From Microbacterium hydrocarbonoxydans (GTDB lineage Bacteria > Actinomycetota > Actinomycetes > Actinomycetales > Microbacteriaceae), in contig NZ_LR882982.1 in NCBI RefSeq assembly GCF_904831005.1, positions 620,001-684,000 on the forward strand: a DNA stretch of 64,000 nt, read 5' to 3'. The translations under genes were made by a program, and so were the position numbers. Under the pieces are notes generated by a model that was given only the letters and a program-made list of their open reading frames with translations, was not told the DNA's origin and searched no databases. Positions 52,778 through 63,489 of the stretch are shown here, in pieces (the stretch's first letter is position 1; every line of letters begins with the position of its first letter).

Positions 52778-54535
52778 TCAGCTCTCGCGGCCCACGATGA
52801 CAGCCGACTCGGGTACAAGCGTGATGCTGCCTGGCGCCATGCGGCACCCCGAGGTCTCGAGAAGGATCACTGCGGCATCGTCGACATCGAACTCCATCGG
52901 CTTCGCTGTCAGATTCACCAGCACCGACGTCTCACCGCGCTCGATCCGGAACGCCCGCGCCTCGGGTGCTGCATCCGGCGTGAGCAGGTGGGCGCGCGTG
53001 CGCGTCTGATCGGGGTCGGTGAGATCGGGGTTGTGCCGGCGCAGCGCGATGAGTCGGCGGTACAGCTCGAGCAGCGCGGCGTGGGCCGGTGCCTCGCGTT
53101 CGCGCCAGTCGAGATGCGACCGCTCGAACGTGCCTGGATCCTGCGGGTCGGGAACCTTCGCCGGGTCCCAGCCCATCTTCGCGAACTCGCCGATGCGGCC
53201 CTCTGCGGTGGCGCGAGCCAGCTCGGGCTCCGGGTGCGAGGTGAAGAACTGCCAGGGCGTCGACGCACCCCATTCCTCGCCCATGAACAGCATGGGCGTG
53301 CCCGGTGCCGTGAGAGTGAGCACGGCCGCCACCGCCAGCCGCTCGGGCGTGAGCGAATCCGTGAGCCGATCGCCCGCGGCTCTGTTGCCGATCTGATCGT
53401 GATCCTGCGCGAAGGTGACGAGTCGCCATGCCGGCACGTCGACGGGCAGCGGGTGGCCGTGCGGGCGTCCCCGGAACGATGAGAACGTGCCATCGTGGAA
53501 GAAGCCGTGTTCCGACACCTTGACGAGCGCATCGGGTGCGGCGAAGTCGGCGTAGTACCCCTCCGTCTCCCCGGTCAGAGCGACGTGGGCGGCGTGGTGC
53601 CAGTCGTCGGACCACTGCGCCGTGAGGCCGTGACCTCCCGCTTCTCGCGGGAGGATCATGGTGGGATCGTTGAGGTCGGATTCGGCGATCAGGGTGAGTG
53701 GTCGATCGAGCTGCGCCGAGAGGGCGTCGACCCGCTGTGACAGCTCGTGCAGGATGTGCGGCGTCCGCGAGTCCTGCAGAGCGTGCACCGCATCCAGACG
53801 CAGACCGTCGACGTGGAAGTCGCGCAGCCACATCAGGGCGTTCTCGATGATGTACTCGCGCACCGCGGGCTCGTCGAGGTTCACTGATTCGCCCCAGGAG
53901 GTGTGCTCGCCGTCGCGCAGATAGGGCCCGAACTCGGGCAGATAGTTGCCGCTCGGTCCCAGGTGGTTGTAGACCACGTCCTGGATCACAGCGAGGCCGC
54001 GCCGATGGGCCGCGTCGACGAAGCGCTGATATGCGGCCGGCCCGCCGTAGGCCTCGTGCACGGCGTACCAGAGAACGCCGTCGTAGCCCCAGTTCCAGGT
54101 GCCGCTGAACGCGTTCACGGGCAGCAGTTCGACGTGTGTGACCCCGAGATCCACCAGGTGGTCGAGTCGCCCGATCGATGCGTCCAGAGTGCCGTCGGGC
54201 GTGAAGGTACCCACGTGCAGTTCGTAGATCACCGCTCCCGCGAGCTGCCGCCCCGTCCACTGCTCGTCGGTCCATTCGAAGCGAGCGGCGTCGTAGAGTG
54301 CTGACGGGCCGTGCACCCCTCGGGGTTGGCGCCGCGAGCGAGGATCGGGTCGCAGGTCGTCGCCTCCGTCGAGCAGGAAGCCGTAGCGCTCGCCCTCTGC
54401 CATCGCGACGTCGGCGCTCCACCATCCGTCTCCGCGAGCAGCCGGTTCGAGATCGTGCTCCGAGATCAGCACGCTCGCGGGCGTCAGCCGTCGCAGTCGC
54501 ACGCTCTTCGCCCGAGGCGCCCAGACCGAGATCAT
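52778..54535 (-). CDS. treZ: malto-oligosyltrehalose trehalohydrolase (TreZ)
   Basis: A 585-residue GH13 enzyme from ATG 54535, overlapping the treY stop by 4 bases. It cleaves trehalose from malto-oligosyl-trehalose. Nucleophile Asp lies in GLRLDAVHAL, acid/base Glu in TLIAESDLNDP, third Asp in FAQDHDQIGN, as in GH13 subfamily 10. An N-terminal sandwich ([16 protein letters not shown]) precedes the barrel, and a C-terminal domain follows. Last gene of treX-treY-treZ. Confidence 0.93.
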   Translation of the reverse strand: MISVWAPRAKSVRLRRLTPASVLISEHDLEPAARGDGWWSADVAMAEGERYGFLLDGGDDLRPDPRSRRQPRGVHGPSALYDAARFEWTDEQWTGRQLAGAVIYELHVGTFTPDGTLDASIGRLDHLVDLGVTHVELLPVNAFSGTWNWGYDGVLWYAVHEAYGGPAAYQRFVDAAHRRGLAVIQDVVYNHLGPSGNYLPEFGPYLRDGEHTSWGESVNLDEPAVREYIIENALMWLRDFHVDGLRLDAVHALQDSRTPHILHELSQRVDALSAQLDRPLTLIAESDLNDPTMILPREAGGHGLTAQWSDDWHHAAHVALTGETEGYYADFAAPDALVKVSEHGFFHDGTFSSFRGRPHGHPLPVDVPAWRLVTFAQDHDQIGNRAAGDRLTDSLTPERLAVAAVLTLTAPGTPMLFMGEEWGASTPWQFFTSHPEPELARATAEGRIGEFAKMGWDPAKVPDPQDPGTFERSHLDWREREAPAHAALLELYRRLIALRRHNPDLTDPDQTRTRAHLLTPDAAPEARAFRIERGETSVLVNLTAKPMEFDVDDAAVILLETSGCRMAPGSITLVPESAVIVGRES

Positions 54536-56880
54536 CGTTCCTCCACCAGGAGCGCGACCGGGTAGGTGTCGAGCAGGTCTGCCAGCAGCAGCGGTCCTCC
54601 GTCGAAGCGTCGGCCCGTGAGCGCATCCGTGGCCGGAAGGTCGCTCCGCATCAGCTGGGTGTCTCCCCAGCCTCCGCGTCGAGCCAGCGCGACCGGCAGT
54701 CGAGTGGCGACGGCGGTGACCCCGCCGCGATCCATCGCGATCGCGTGACCGTGCGCCTCGCCTGTCACGACCCCGGCACGGTAGCCCCGGAAGCGGTCGG
54801 GATGATCGCGCCGGAGCCGCAGCGTGCGCGACGTGACGAGCATCTTGGCGAGGCCCGAGTCGTCGATCTCGGGCAGGATGCCCCGCGCCGCATCGGCATC
54901 GAGCCGATGCAGCATGTCGATTCGCGCAGCGAAGTCGACGGGCCTGCGGTTGTCGGGGTCGACCAGGGAATGATCCCACAGCTCGGTGCCCTGATAGACG
55001 TCGGGGACACCGGGTGCCGCGAGCTGCAGCAGCTTCGCCGACAGCGAGTTGACCCGGCCGGGTGCGATGATCTCACTCACGAATCGTTCGATGACCGTGC
55101 GCGCAGGGCCGTTGGCCGCGTCCGCGATGGCGATGACGCCCTGCTCGAAGTCGGTGTCGGGATGCTGCCATCCCGTCGACTCCGCCGCCTCGCGCGCGGC
55201 TTTCAGCCCGTATGCGCGAAGCCGCTCTGACGAGATCGGCCAGGCCCCCACCGCGGCCTGCCAGAGCAGCGCGTCGAGCGGCCCGTGACCGGTCGATGCG
55301 ATGCCTCGAAGCTCGGCCAGCGCATCGGACCAGAGTGCGGGGACCTCGGCGAGTACCGAGAGGCGCGCGCGGACGTCTTCAGAACGCTTGGTGTCGTGCG
55401 TCGACAGGGCGGTCATCGAGTGCGGCCAGGCGGAGTGTCGTGCCTGCTGTGCCGCGTGGAAGGCGTCGACCGACAACGAGGCGATCGAGGGATCGCCTCC
55501 GACCTCGGTCAGGGTGCCCAATCGCGTGAACCGATAGAACGCGGTGTCCTCCACGCCCTTGGCCATCACTGCCCCGGTCACCTGCGGGAACCGCTCCGAC
55601 ACTTCGAGGCTCGTGTCCAGGAGCAGGGGAGTGAGGAGCCCGATCGCCTCGGCGAGGTCGGGGCGTCGGCGGGCAGCGTCCTCGACCGCGTGCAGCACGT
55701 GCTCTCGACCGGCGGGCAGGTACGCGCGGTAGACGGGGAAGCTCGCGATGATCTCCGTGAGAGCGTCTTCGGCGTCGACTACGCCGAAGGGAAGAGAGCG
55801 CACGAGCCGGCGCACCTCCGACTGCAGCAGCTCGTCGGCGACCATCCGCTTGGTCGTGATGATGAGGTCGTGCCATTCCTGCGCGGGAGGCAGAGACGTC
55901 TCGGCTCGCAGCTGCTGGTCCAGGCGGTCGAGCGCTGCGACGCCTTCACCGTCGATGAGGATCCTGTCGATCTCGACGAGCGCGTCGTATCCGGTGGTCC
56001 CGTCGGTGCGCCACCACGAGGGCAGTTGCTCACCGGGCTCGAGGATCTTCTCGACCACGGTGTATGCGGCGCCGGTCGCATCCGCGAGGTGCTCGAGGTA
56101 GGCGCCGGGGTCCACCAGGCCGTCAGGATGGTCGACTCTCAGGCCGTCGGCCAGGCCGGCGGTGATCCACCGGGCGATCTCACGATGCGAGTCCTCGAAC
56201 ACGTCGGGGAGCTCGACGCGGATGCCGGCCAGCTCCGAGACGGCGAAGAAGCGGCGGTAGTCGAGGTCGGTGTTCTGGTCTTCCCAGAAGCGCAGCTCGT
56301 AGTGCTGGGCATCGAGCAGCGCGTTCAGATCGGCCGCGAGCTCGCCCGAGCCCGGAGCGAGAGGCAGAACATGATCGAAATAGCTCAGCGTCCCGTCCGG
56401 CGCGTCGTCGGCAGGCGTCGTGTCGATCTCGATCTCGCCGGCGGCGATCACCTCGGCGAGGGGAGCTCCGAGAATCGGCAGCCGGACACGGCCCTCGGCG
56501 ACCCGTCTGTCGACGTCGAAGGCCACTGCGTGCCGCGACGCTCGTCCCCGTCGCAGAGTGTCCCACCACCACGGATTGGCCCGCGGCAGCGCGACGCCGA
56601 CGTGGTTAGGCACGATGTCGACGAGGATGCCGAGGCCCGCGGCATGCGCGGCGGCCGAGAAGCGCTCGAGCCCCTCCGGACCTCCACGTGCGTCGTCGAC
56701 CCGCGAGTGGTCGACGACGTCGTAGCCGTGGTCGGATCCCGGCACTGCGGCGAGCAATGGTGACAGGTACGCCCACGACGCACCGAGCTCGGCCAGGTAG
56801 TCGGTGACCTGCGCGGCATCGTCGAGGGTGAACCCGGGTCTGATCTGCAGTCGATAGGTCGAGCGGGGGCGGTGGGTCAT
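54532..56880 (-). CDS. treY: malto-oligosyltrehalose synthase (TreY)
   Basis: A 782-residue GH13 subfamily 26 enzyme that turns the reducing end of maltodextrin into a trehalose unit. Start signature [16 protein letters not shown]; nucleophile region [17 protein letters not shown]; Glu in [13 protein letters not shown]; third site [17 protein letters not shown]; and [11 protein letters not shown]. Overlaps both neighbours by 4 bases, so the three enzymes are made together. Confidence 0.95.
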   Translation of the reverse strand: MTHRPRSTYRLQIRPGFTLDDAAQVTDYLAELGASWAYLSPLLAAVPGSDHGYDVVDHSRVDDARGGPEGLERFSAAAHAAGLGILVDIVPNHVGVALPRANPWWWDTLRRGRASRHAVAFDVDRRVAEGRVRLPILGAPLAEVIAAGEIEIDTTPADDAPDGTLSYFDHVLPLAPGSGELAADLNALLDAQHYELRFWEDQNTDLDYRRFFAVSELAGIRVELPDVFEDSHREIARWITAGLADGLRVDHPDGLVDPGAYLEHLADATGAAYTVVEKILEPGEQLPSWWRTDGTTGYDALVEIDRILIDGEGVAALDRLDQQLRAETSLPPAQEWHDLIITTKRMVADELLQSEVRRLVRSLPFGVVDAEDALTEIIASFPVYRAYLPAGREHVLHAVEDAARRRPDLAEAIGLLTPLLLDTSLEVSERFPQVTGAVMAKGVEDTAFYRFTRLGTLTEVGGDPSIASLSVDAFHAAQQARHSAWPHSMTALSTHDTKRSEDVRARLSVLAEVPALWSDALAELRGIASTGHGPLDALLWQAAVGAWPISSERLRAYGLKAAREAAESTGWQHPDTDFEQGVIAIADAANGPARTVIERFVSEIIAPGRVNSLSAKLLQLAAPGVPDVYQGTELWDHSLVDPDNRRPVDFAARIDMLHRLDADAARGILPEIDDSGLAKMLVTSRTLRLRRDHPDRFRGYRAGVVTGEAHGHAIAMDRGGVTAVATRLPVALARRGGWGDTQLMRSDLPATDALTGRRFDGGPLLLADLLDTYPVALLVEER

Positions 56881-59087
56881 CGAGGAAGCTCCGCGGTCGG
56901 AGCCGGCGACGGAGCCTCAGCGCGCTCGGTCTGGATGCGCAGCGACGCCTCCACGGAGTCGTCCGTGGGCACGTCGGTCTGATCGACCTCGCGCAGCACG
57001 AGCATGGAGTGCGCTTCGAGCGTCACGGGCGCTCCCGCCTCGAGCGGCGTGCCGCCGGCCCGATCGGAGGCGGTGTCGATCGCCACCTCCCAGGCGAGGC
57101 CGTGCCGCTGGTCGGGGAGGACAGCATCGATCGGGTCGCCCCCGCTGTGGAAGTAGACGAGGAAGTTCTGGTCCGACACGGGACGACCGCGACGATCCTT
57201 CTCGCGGATCCCCTGGCCGTTGAGGAACATGCCGATCGCGAGCCCGAAGCCCGAGTCCCAGTCCTCCGGTTCCATGCGTCGGCCATCCGGGCGCAGCCAG
57301 ACGACGTCGGGCACGCGCTCGCCGTCCTCCGATCGCACAGGTCGTCCGTCGAAGAAGCGACTGCGGCGGAAGGTGGGGTGCGCGCGACGCAGCCTCGCGA
57401 CCGCCGACGTGAACTCGACCAGCGGGCGATCCGCCGCCTCCCAGTCGACCCAGGTGATCTCGTTGTCCTGGGCGTAGCCGTTGTTGTTGCCGCCCTGGGT
57501 CCGACCGAGTTCGTCTCCGTGCGCGATCATCGGCACACCCTGCGAGAGCAGCAGCGTCGCGAGGAAGTTGCGCTGCTGGCGGGCGCGGATGCGGTTGATC
57601 GACTCGTCGTCGGTCGGTCCCTCGACGCCCTGATTGGAGGAGCGGTTGTGCGACTCTCCGTCGTTGTTGTCCTCGCCGTTCGCCTCGTTGTGCTTCTCGT
57701 TGTACGACACGAGGTCTCGAAGTGTGAAGCCGTCGTGAGCCGTGACGAAGTTGATGGACGCGACGGGGCGGCGTCCGGAATGCTCATAGAGATCGGCAGA
57801 ACCGGTCAGGCGTGATGCGAACTCGCCGAGAGCCTGGGGCTCGCCGCGCCAGAAATCGCGCACCGTGTCGCGGTACTTGCCGTTCCATTCGGTCCACTGC
57901 GGAGGGAAGTTGCCGACCTGGTAGCCGCCGGGGCCGACGTCCCAGGGTTCCGCGATGAGCTTCACCTGCGAGACGATCGGATCCTGCTGCACGAGTTCGA
58001 AGAACGCCGCGAGCCGGTCGACGTCGTAGAACTCCCTCGCGAGAGTCGACGCGAGATCGAAACGGAAGCCGTCGACGTGCATCTCGGTGACCCAATAGCG
58101 CAGCGAGTCCATGATCAGCTGCAGCGCGTGCGGATTGCCCGCGTTGAGGCTGTTTCCCGTGCCGGTGTAGTCGGTGTAGTACCGGCGGTCCTCCTCGAGC
58201 CGGTAGTAGGCCTCGTTGTCGATGCCGCGCATCGAGAGCATCGGCCCCATGTGGTTGCCCTCGGCCGTGTGGTTGTAGACCACGTCGAGGATGACCTCGA
58301 TGCCGGCGGCGTGCAGGGCGCGCACCATGGCCTTGAACTCCTGCACCTGCTGACCGTGCTGCCCGCTCGAGGCGTAGTCGTTGTGCGGCGCGAAGAACGC
58401 GAGGGTGTTGTACCCCCAGTAGTTCGTCAGCCCCTTCTCGAGAAGGGTCGAGTCGTACACGAACTGGTGCACCGGCATCAGCTCGATCGCGGTGATGCCC
58501 AGGTGCACGAGATGCTCGATGACCGACGGATGCGCGATCGCCGCGTACGTTCCCCGCAGCTCCTCCGGCACATCGGGATGCCGCTCGGTGAGGCCCTTGA
58601 CGTGCGCTTCGTAGATGACGGTCTGTGCGTACGGGGTCTTGGGCAGGCGGTCGCCGGCCCACTCGAAGAACGGGTTGATGACCACGCCCTTGACCATCGT
58701 CGCCGCCGAGTCCTCGTCGTTGCGGGAGTCGGGATCGCCGAAGTCGTAGCCGAAGAGGGGCTGACCCCAGTCGATGCGTCCGGCCACCGACTTCGCGTAC
58801 GGGTCGAGCAGAAGCTTGTTCGGGTTGAACCGCTGTCCCTGGGTCGGAGCGTAGGGACCGTGCACGCGGTAGCCGTACAGCTGACCCGGCTGCACCGACG
58901 GCAGATAACCGTGCCACACGAACGCGTCGACCTCTTCGAGAAGCACGCGTTCTTCGTTGCCCTCATCGTCGAACAGGCACAGTTCGACCTTCTCGGCACC
59001 CTCGCTGAACAGGGCGAAGTTCGTGCCCTGACCGTCGAAGGTCGCGCCGAGCGGGTAGGGGGAACCGGGCCAGACGTCGTGGCTCAC
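56877..59087 (-). CDS. treX: glycogen debranching enzyme (TreX/GlgX)
   Basis: A 736-residue GH13 subfamily 11 enzyme. N-terminal [21 protein letters not shown], catalytic sites [32 protein letters not shown] and [16 protein letters not shown]. It debranches glycogen and supplies linear glucan to TreY. The operon order treX-treY-treZ is classic for actinobacteria. Its start overlaps the upstream 94-residue ORF by 4 bases. Confidence 0.95.
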   Translation of the reverse strand: MSHDVWPGSPYPLGATFDGQGTNFALFSEGAEKVELCLFDDEGNEERVLLEEVDAFVWHGYLPSVQPGQLYGYRVHGPYAPTQGQRFNPNKLLLDPYAKSVAGRIDWGQPLFGYDFGDPDSRNDEDSAATMVKGVVINPFFEWAGDRLPKTPYAQTVIYEAHVKGLTERHPDVPEELRGTYAAIAHPSVIEHLVHLGITAIELMPVHQFVYDSTLLEKGLTNYWGYNTLAFFAPHNDYASSGQHGQQVQEFKAMVRALHAAGIEVILDVVYNHTAEGNHMGPMLSMRGIDNEAYYRLEEDRRYYTDYTGTGNSLNAGNPHALQLIMDSLRYWVTEMHVDGFRFDLASTLAREFYDVDRLAAFFELVQQDPIVSQVKLIAEPWDVGPGGYQVGNFPPQWTEWNGKYRDTVRDFWRGEPQALGEFASRLTGSADLYEHSGRRPVASINFVTAHDGFTLRDLVSYNEKHNEANGEDNNDGESHNRSSNQGVEGPTDDESINRIRARQQRNFLATLLLSQGVPMIAHGDELGRTQGGNNNGYAQDNEITWVDWEAADRPLVEFTSAVARLRRAHPTFRRSRFFDGRPVRSEDGERVPDVVWLRPDGRRMEPEDWDSGFGLAIGMFLNGQGIREKDRRGRPVSDQNFLVYFHSGGDPIDAVLPDQRHGLAWEVAIDTASDRAGGTPLEAGAPVTLEAHSMLVLREVDQTDVPTDDSVEASLRIQTERAEAPSPAPTAELPR

Positions 59088-59368
59088 TGAGCGCGCCGAG
59101 TCGCGACGGCACGGTGCAGCACGGTCTTCACGGCGTTATGGAAGTCATGCACTTGAGCGATCTCCTCGGAGTGGGGGTACGGGTGCCCGACGTAGCAGAC
59201 GAACACCGGATGCACGTGTTCGACGTAGCCTACGGGGCCGTCGTGAAGCACGACGTAGCGTTCGAGGTCGACTCTCTCGTAGACGGGCTCATCGGGCATG
59301 CGCTCTGTCTGGGGAGCCTGGCCGTCCACGGGCAGTCGGTCATGCGCGGCATGGGTCTTCGCACTCAT
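59084..59368 (-). CDS. small His-rich hypothetical protein upstream of treX
   Basis: A 94-residue ORF from ATG 59368 whose stop overlaps the treX start (ATGA). The second half is rich in His and aromatic residues ([20 protein letters not shown], then [13 protein letters not shown]). No family recognised. The coupling with treX argues it is real and belongs to the trehalose operon. GAACCAGGAGCC is upstream. Confidence 0.65.
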   Translation of the reverse strand: MSAKTHAAHDRLPVDGQAPQTERMPDEPVYERVDLERYVVLHDGPVGYVEHVHPVFVCYVGHPYPHSEEIAQVHDFHNAVKTVLHRAVATRRAQ

Positions 59369-59581
59369 GATGGCTCCTGGTTCTGTTGATGGTGCTCACG
59401 CTACGACCGCGCAGGATTCCGCGATATCCCATTGCCAGGTCGACGATCACGCGCTATGTCGCGAGACGGAGTGCTCAGACGCGACGTGTCACGTGGGCGA
59501 CCCCGAGGCACCGCGTGACATCACCGCTCGACCACCTGCGACAATGGAAGTCCCGTGCCGATTCCGATCCGAGGAGCCCCC

Positions 59582-60985
59582 GTGCAGTACATCTCCACCC
59601 GAGGCGGCATGCAGCCGCTGCCGTACTGCGAGACGCTGCTCGAAGGACTCGCGCCCGACGGCGGATTGGCCGTGCCCGAGACGATGCCCACGGTCGACGG
59701 CGAGACGCTCGAGCGCTGGCGTGCCCTGACGTATCCTCAGCTCGCGACCGAGGTCCTCGGGCTGTTCGCGACCGACATCCCTCGCGTCGACCTGGCGCGC
59801 ATGACCGCCGCAGCCTACGAGCCCTTCCCCGAAGCAGTCGTGCCGCTGCGCTCGATCGGTGACGACCTCACGCTCGTCGGTCTGTCCGAGGGGCCCACGC
59901 TGGCCTTCAAGGACATGGCGATGCAGTTCCTCGGCCAGGTGGTCGAGTACGCGCTCGAGCGCAAGGGGTCCGTGCTCAACATCCTCGGGGCCACCTCGGG
60001 TGACACCGGGTCGGCTGCCGAGCATGCGCTGCGCGGCAAGGACCGCATCTCGGTGTTCATGCTGTCGCCGAAGGGTCGCATGAGCGCGTTCCAGCGCGCG
60101 CAGATGTTCTCCCTCGACGACGAGAACGTGCACAACATCGTCGTGGACGGTGTCTTCGACGACTGTCAGAATCTCGTCAAGTCGCTTGCCGGAGATCTGG
60201 ACTTCAAGCGCGCTCAGAACCTCGGCGCGGTCAACTCGATCAACCTCGCCCGCATCACCGCCCAGGTCGTCTACTACTTCTGGGCCTGGTTGCGGGCGAC
60301 GGATGCCGGCGGATGGACCGAGGTCTCGTTCACGGTGCCGTCCGGCAACTTCGGCAACATCCTCTCGGGTTTCTTCGCGAAGCAGATGGGGCTGCCCATC
60401 CGTCGCCTCGTGCTCGCCGCGAACGAGAACAACGTGCTCGACGAGTTCTTCCGCACAGGCGTGTATCGCCCCCGCAGTGCCGCGCAGACCCTTGCCACGT
60501 CGAGCCCCTCGATGGACATCTCGAAGGCATCGAACCTGGAGCGCTTCATCTTCGAGCTCGTCGGTCGCGACGCGGCTCGCGTCGTGAGTGCCTGGCAGGA
60601 CCTCGACTCGCAGGGGCACTTCGATTTCACCGCCGATCTCGCGCGCTTCGTCGACGAGTTCGGGATCGTGAGCGGCACGTCCACGCACGACGACCGCATC
60701 GCCACCATCAAGTCGGTCTATGAAACGACGGGTGACATCATCGACCCGCACACTGCGGACGGGGTCAAGGTCGCCCGCGAATACGTCGAGCCCGGTGTGC
60801 CGATGCTCGTGCTCGAGACCGCGAAGCCGCAGAAGTTCGCGGACACGATCAGCGAGGCGATCGGCGTCGAGCTCGAGTACTCGCCCGAGTTGCGCGAGAT
60901 GCTCGATGCTCCGCAGCACACGACAGAGATGGCAGACGACGAGCACGAGCTGCGTGCATTCATCGAGGCCCACGCGCTTCGCTGA
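59582..60985 (+). CDS. thrC: threonine synthase
   Basis: A 467-residue PLP enzyme from GTG 59582, chosen because CCGAGGAGC lies just upstream; a GTG at 59555 gives 9 extra residues. It opens YISTRGGMQPLPYCETLLEGLAPDGG-like, with the PLP lysine at Lys110 (TLAFKDMAMQF) and GATSGDTGSAAEHALRGK. The PSGNFGNILSGFFAKQM segment is typical of the long ThrC class. It makes threonine from O-phosphohomoserine. Standard housekeeping gene with a strong terminator after it. Confidence 0.95.
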   Translation: MQYISTRGGMQPLPYCETLLEGLAPDGGLAVPETMPTVDGETLERWRALTYPQLATEVLGLFATDIPRVDLARMTAAAYEPFPEAVVPLRSIGDDLTLVGLSEGPTLAFKDMAMQFLGQVVEYALERKGSVLNILGATSGDTGSAAEHALRGKDRISVFMLSPKGRMSAFQRAQMFSLDDENVHNIVVDGVFDDCQNLVKSLAGDLDFKRAQNLGAVNSINLARITAQVVYYFWAWLRATDAGGWTEVSFTVPSGNFGNILSGFFAKQMGLPIRRLVLAANENNVLDEFFRTGVYRPRSAAQTLATSSPSMDISKASNLERFIFELVGRDAARVVSAWQDLDSQGHFDFTADLARFVDEFGIVSGTSTHDDRIATIKSVYETTGDIIDPHTADGVKVAREYVEPGVPMLVLETAKPQKFADTISEAIGVELEYSPELREMLDAPQHTTEMADDEHELRAFIEAHALR

Positions 60986-61010
60986 CACTTCGGTCGAGAC
61001 GCTCGTTCCG

Positions 61011-61046
61011 AGACCCCTTCCTGCTGAAGAACGCAGGAGGGGGTCT
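61011..61046 (+). terminator. terminator of thrC
   Basis: Stem AGACCCC-t-TCCTGC paired with GCAGGA-g-GGGGTCT around loop TGAAGAAC, 26 bp after the thrC stop. It ends in TTC, giving a short T-rich tail. Confidence 0.8.
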
Positions 61047-61074
61047 TCGCGTCCAGCAGGTCAGCGTGGGCGAC

Positions 61075-61485
61075 TCATTCGGGGTCGCCGTGCAGCATCC
61101 ACGGCACGCCGAATCGATCGACGAGCATCCCGAAGGTGCCGCCCCATGGTGGAGTGTCGAGCGGCATCGTGATCGCAGCCCCGTCGGCCAGCGCGTCCCA
61201 CACCTGCTGCGTCTTCTGCTGCGTATTGCCGCTGAGCGAGACCGAGAACCCCTGCGGCGGCTCGAACGGAATGCCGTCGGGCGTGTCCGATGCCATGAGC
61301 ACGAGTCCGTCTGGCGTCGTGAGCTGCGCGTGCATCACGAGGTGATTCTGCTCGGGGTTCTGCACCATGTCGGGGAACTCGCCGAACACGTTGATCTCGA
61401 GCTCGCCCCCGAGCACGCTCCGGTAGAACTCCATCGCCTGCCGTGCTTCGGTGCGGAACGAGAGATACGGATTGAGATGTGCCAT
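61075..61485 (-). CDS. VOC family protein (PhnB/glyoxalase-like)
   Basis: A 136-residue protein from ATG 61485. It opens NPYLSFRTEARQAMEFYRSVLGG, the standard PhnB-like VOC fold, with HLVMHAQLTTPDGLVLMASD and WGGTFGMLVDRFGVPWMLH in the second half. Function within the superfamily is not determined by sequence. Confidence 0.85.
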   Translation of the reverse strand: MAHLNPYLSFRTEARQAMEFYRSVLGGELEINVFGEFPDMVQNPEQNHLVMHAQLTTPDGLVLMASDTPDGIPFEPPQGFSVSLSGNTQQKTQQVWDALADGAAITMPLDTPPWGGTFGMLVDRFGVPWMLHGDPE

Positions 61486-61581
61486 GAACTGCCCCCAGCG
61501 TTGTCGTGCGAGGTCGTCGTCGGCCCCGCTGCGGCTCATTCTGCGCCGGGGGTCGGACATTGGCAAGAGCCAGGTCGACGC

Positions 61582-61848
61582 TCAGTCCGGGAGGGCTTTC
61601 ACAGCCGCCGTGAGCACCTGAGGAACCGTCGGCACGCCCTCGGCGCGGAAGACCTCGGCGCCCGAGTCGTCGCTGATGATGACGGTCGGTGTCGAGCGGA
61701 TGTCGAGATGCGCGGCAGCGTCGGGGTCTGTCGCGATGTCGATCTCGGTGAGGGTCGCGTCAGGAAGGTAGCGCACGGCATCCGTCACGACCGAGCGGGT
61801 GCGCGAACATGCTCCGCAGAACGCGGACGTGACCAGCGTCAGTTCCAT
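61582..61848 (-). CDS. thioredoxin-like small protein (CGAC motif)
   Basis: An 88-residue thioredoxin-fold protein with the active site FCGAC near residues 10-14, the strand ATLTEIDIATDPDAA, and the cis-Pro loop STPTVIIS. The layout resembles actinobacterial small thioredoxin/glutaredoxin-type reductants. Redox partner unknown. Confidence 0.8.
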   Translation of the reverse strand: MELTLVTSAFCGACSRTRSVVTDAVRYLPDATLTEIDIATDPDAAAHLDIRSTPTVIISDDSGAEVFRAEGVPTVPQVLTAAVKALPD

Positions 61849-61910
61849 CGCTCTCCTCTCGGCTCACGGAGTGCAACCGGGCGAAGGATCGTCGTGTTCC
61901 CGCGACGTGT

Positions 61911-62309
61911 TCAGAATCCGGTGCGCTTGGCGAGGCCGCGGTTCGAGCGGATGTGCTCGTAGTCCCACTGCACCACCCGTGACTCCGACAGCCAGACGGC
62001 GAGACGGCGCGTGTCGATCTCCGAGACGCTCTGGAACCGCGCTTCGGCCGCCTCGAACGAGCCGGTGGCCGCGAGCCCGGGTGCGGCGAACGACTGGCCG
62101 CTCCAGAACATCAGCCGAACCGCATCCTTCAACCGGTCGTATCCGACGATCGGATTGCCGTCGAGGAACCAGACGGGGTGCGCGTGCCAGACCTTGGCGG
62201 TCGCCTCGGGGAGCCCCCGATCGATCTCGTCGGCGAGAAGGTCGCAGATCGAGCGGTCTTCGGGGCTGAGTCTGCGGTGGTAATCGGCGATCTCTGCAGC
62301 GCGGGTCAT
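61911..62309 (-). CDS. DUF1801-like small protein
   Basis: A 132-residue protein from ATG 62309. It contains ICDLLADEIDRGLPEATAKVWHAHPVWFLDGNPIVGYDRLKDAVRLMFW, broken into typical DUF1801/YdhG motifs (PEA..KVWH.HPVWFL, VGY, LMFW). It ends in a helical SESRVVQWDYEH. Family role unclear; the DUF1801 fold binds small ligands. Confidence 0.75.
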   Translation of the reverse strand: MTRAAEIADYHRRLSPEDRSICDLLADEIDRGLPEATAKVWHAHPVWFLDGNPIVGYDRLKDAVRLMFWSGQSFAAPGLAATGSFEAAEARFQSVSEIDTRRLAVWLSESRVVQWDYEHIRSNRGLAKRTGF

Positions 62310-62347
62310 GGTGCGAGTATGGCCCTCGTGACGACGGCCGTCGAGAG

Positions 62348-63358
62348 TCAGGAGGGCGACGTCGTGGCGCGAGGATGCAGCAGGCCGGAGATCGCTCCGA
62401 GCGCCGCCCCGACGAGCGTGTCGACGATGCGCTCCCACGCGACATCCAGCGAACCGATATCGCCGGTCGCCGCGCCCGTCAGAAGCAGCACCAGGGGCGT
62501 GATGAAGACGAGAGCGAGGGCGTAGTGCCGCACGACGACGAGCTCGATCGTGAACTGCAGGGCACCCAGCAGCAGGGCGAGCCACAGGCCGGAAGGATGA
62601 AGCAGGGCGAGCAGCGCGTAGACGCCGGCGCCGACCACTGTGCCGAGCATGCGATGGAGCCCGCGCTGCACGGCGGCGCGCCGGGCGGCGGCGACGCCGA
62701 TCACCGCCACGGCCGAGCCCACGATCCAGTACGTGCGAGTGGGGTCGATCACGAGCCCCAGCAGAACGCCGATGACGGCGACGACCGCGACCCGGATGAC
62801 GAGCATCCGCGAATCGGCCGTGAACGCGGGGCCGGGCAGCAGCTCACGCAGCGGTCTTGCAGACTGCGACCGCGCGCGGGGGAGCACGAGCGGCGTCATG
62901 GCGACGAGATAGGAGAACACGCATCCGGCGGCCAGCGCCGCGAGGTAGATCAGTGGTTCGAGGGGAGAGCTCGCCACGACGTGAGCGGACAGGCCGAAGA
63001 CCAGCACGAAGAAGAGCGGACCGGGTGGTCCGAGCCGGAATCCGAAAGCCAGGGCCGCGCTGACGACCGCCACCACCACGACGCCGATGCTCACGAGCCA
63101 CGCGTCGGCAGAGACAGCCACTCCGAGTGCCGCGCTGATGATCAGTCCGACGGCGACGAAGGGCAGTATCCGCGCTCGGTCGATGACCGGCGCTGTGCCG
63201 GCGAAGAGCACTGTGAACGCGCCCGATGCCGCGACATAGCCGAGCGAGGGCTGGCCGATCATCGTCATGACGGCGATCGGCACCGCGATGCCCAGCGCCG
63301 CCTGGGTGGCGAGGTGCCAGCGGGGACCGCGCTTCGGCGCCAGGGCGAACAGGCTCAT
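62348..63358 (-). CDS. FUSC family membrane protein
   Basis: A 336-residue membrane protein with two bundles of about five hydrophobic segments each. The pattern (LGYVAASGAFTVLFAG; TYWIVGSAVAVIGVAAARRA; RMLGTVVGAGVYALLALLHP) matches the FUSC/aromatic-acid exporter family. The conserved VxxQRGLHRMLGT segment marks the second bundle. Probable efflux role; substrate unknown. Confidence 0.85.
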   Translation of the reverse strand: MSLFALAPKRGPRWHLATQAALGIAVPIAVMTMIGQPSLGYVAASGAFTVLFAGTAPVIDRARILPFVAVGLIISAALGVAVSADAWLVSIGVVVVAVVSAALAFGFRLGPPGPLFFVLVFGLSAHVVASSPLEPLIYLAALAAGCVFSYLVAMTPLVLPRARSQSARPLRELLPGPAFTADSRMLVIRVAVVAVIGVLLGLVIDPTRTYWIVGSAVAVIGVAAARRAAVQRGLHRMLGTVVGAGVYALLALLHPSGLWLALLLGALQFTIELVVVRHYALALVFITPLVLLLTGAATGDIGSLDVAWERIVDTLVGAALGAISGLLHPRATTSPS

Positions 63359-63489
63359 CCGTCAATTGTCTCGCGACGCAGGCCGCCGCCTGACCGGCTC
63401 CCGCGGTTCCGGTTGCAGTCTGTGCCGCGTGACCGTGCGCCAGACGGCACGAAGTGCGACTGGAACGAGAGAATCAGCCCGGCGATACG

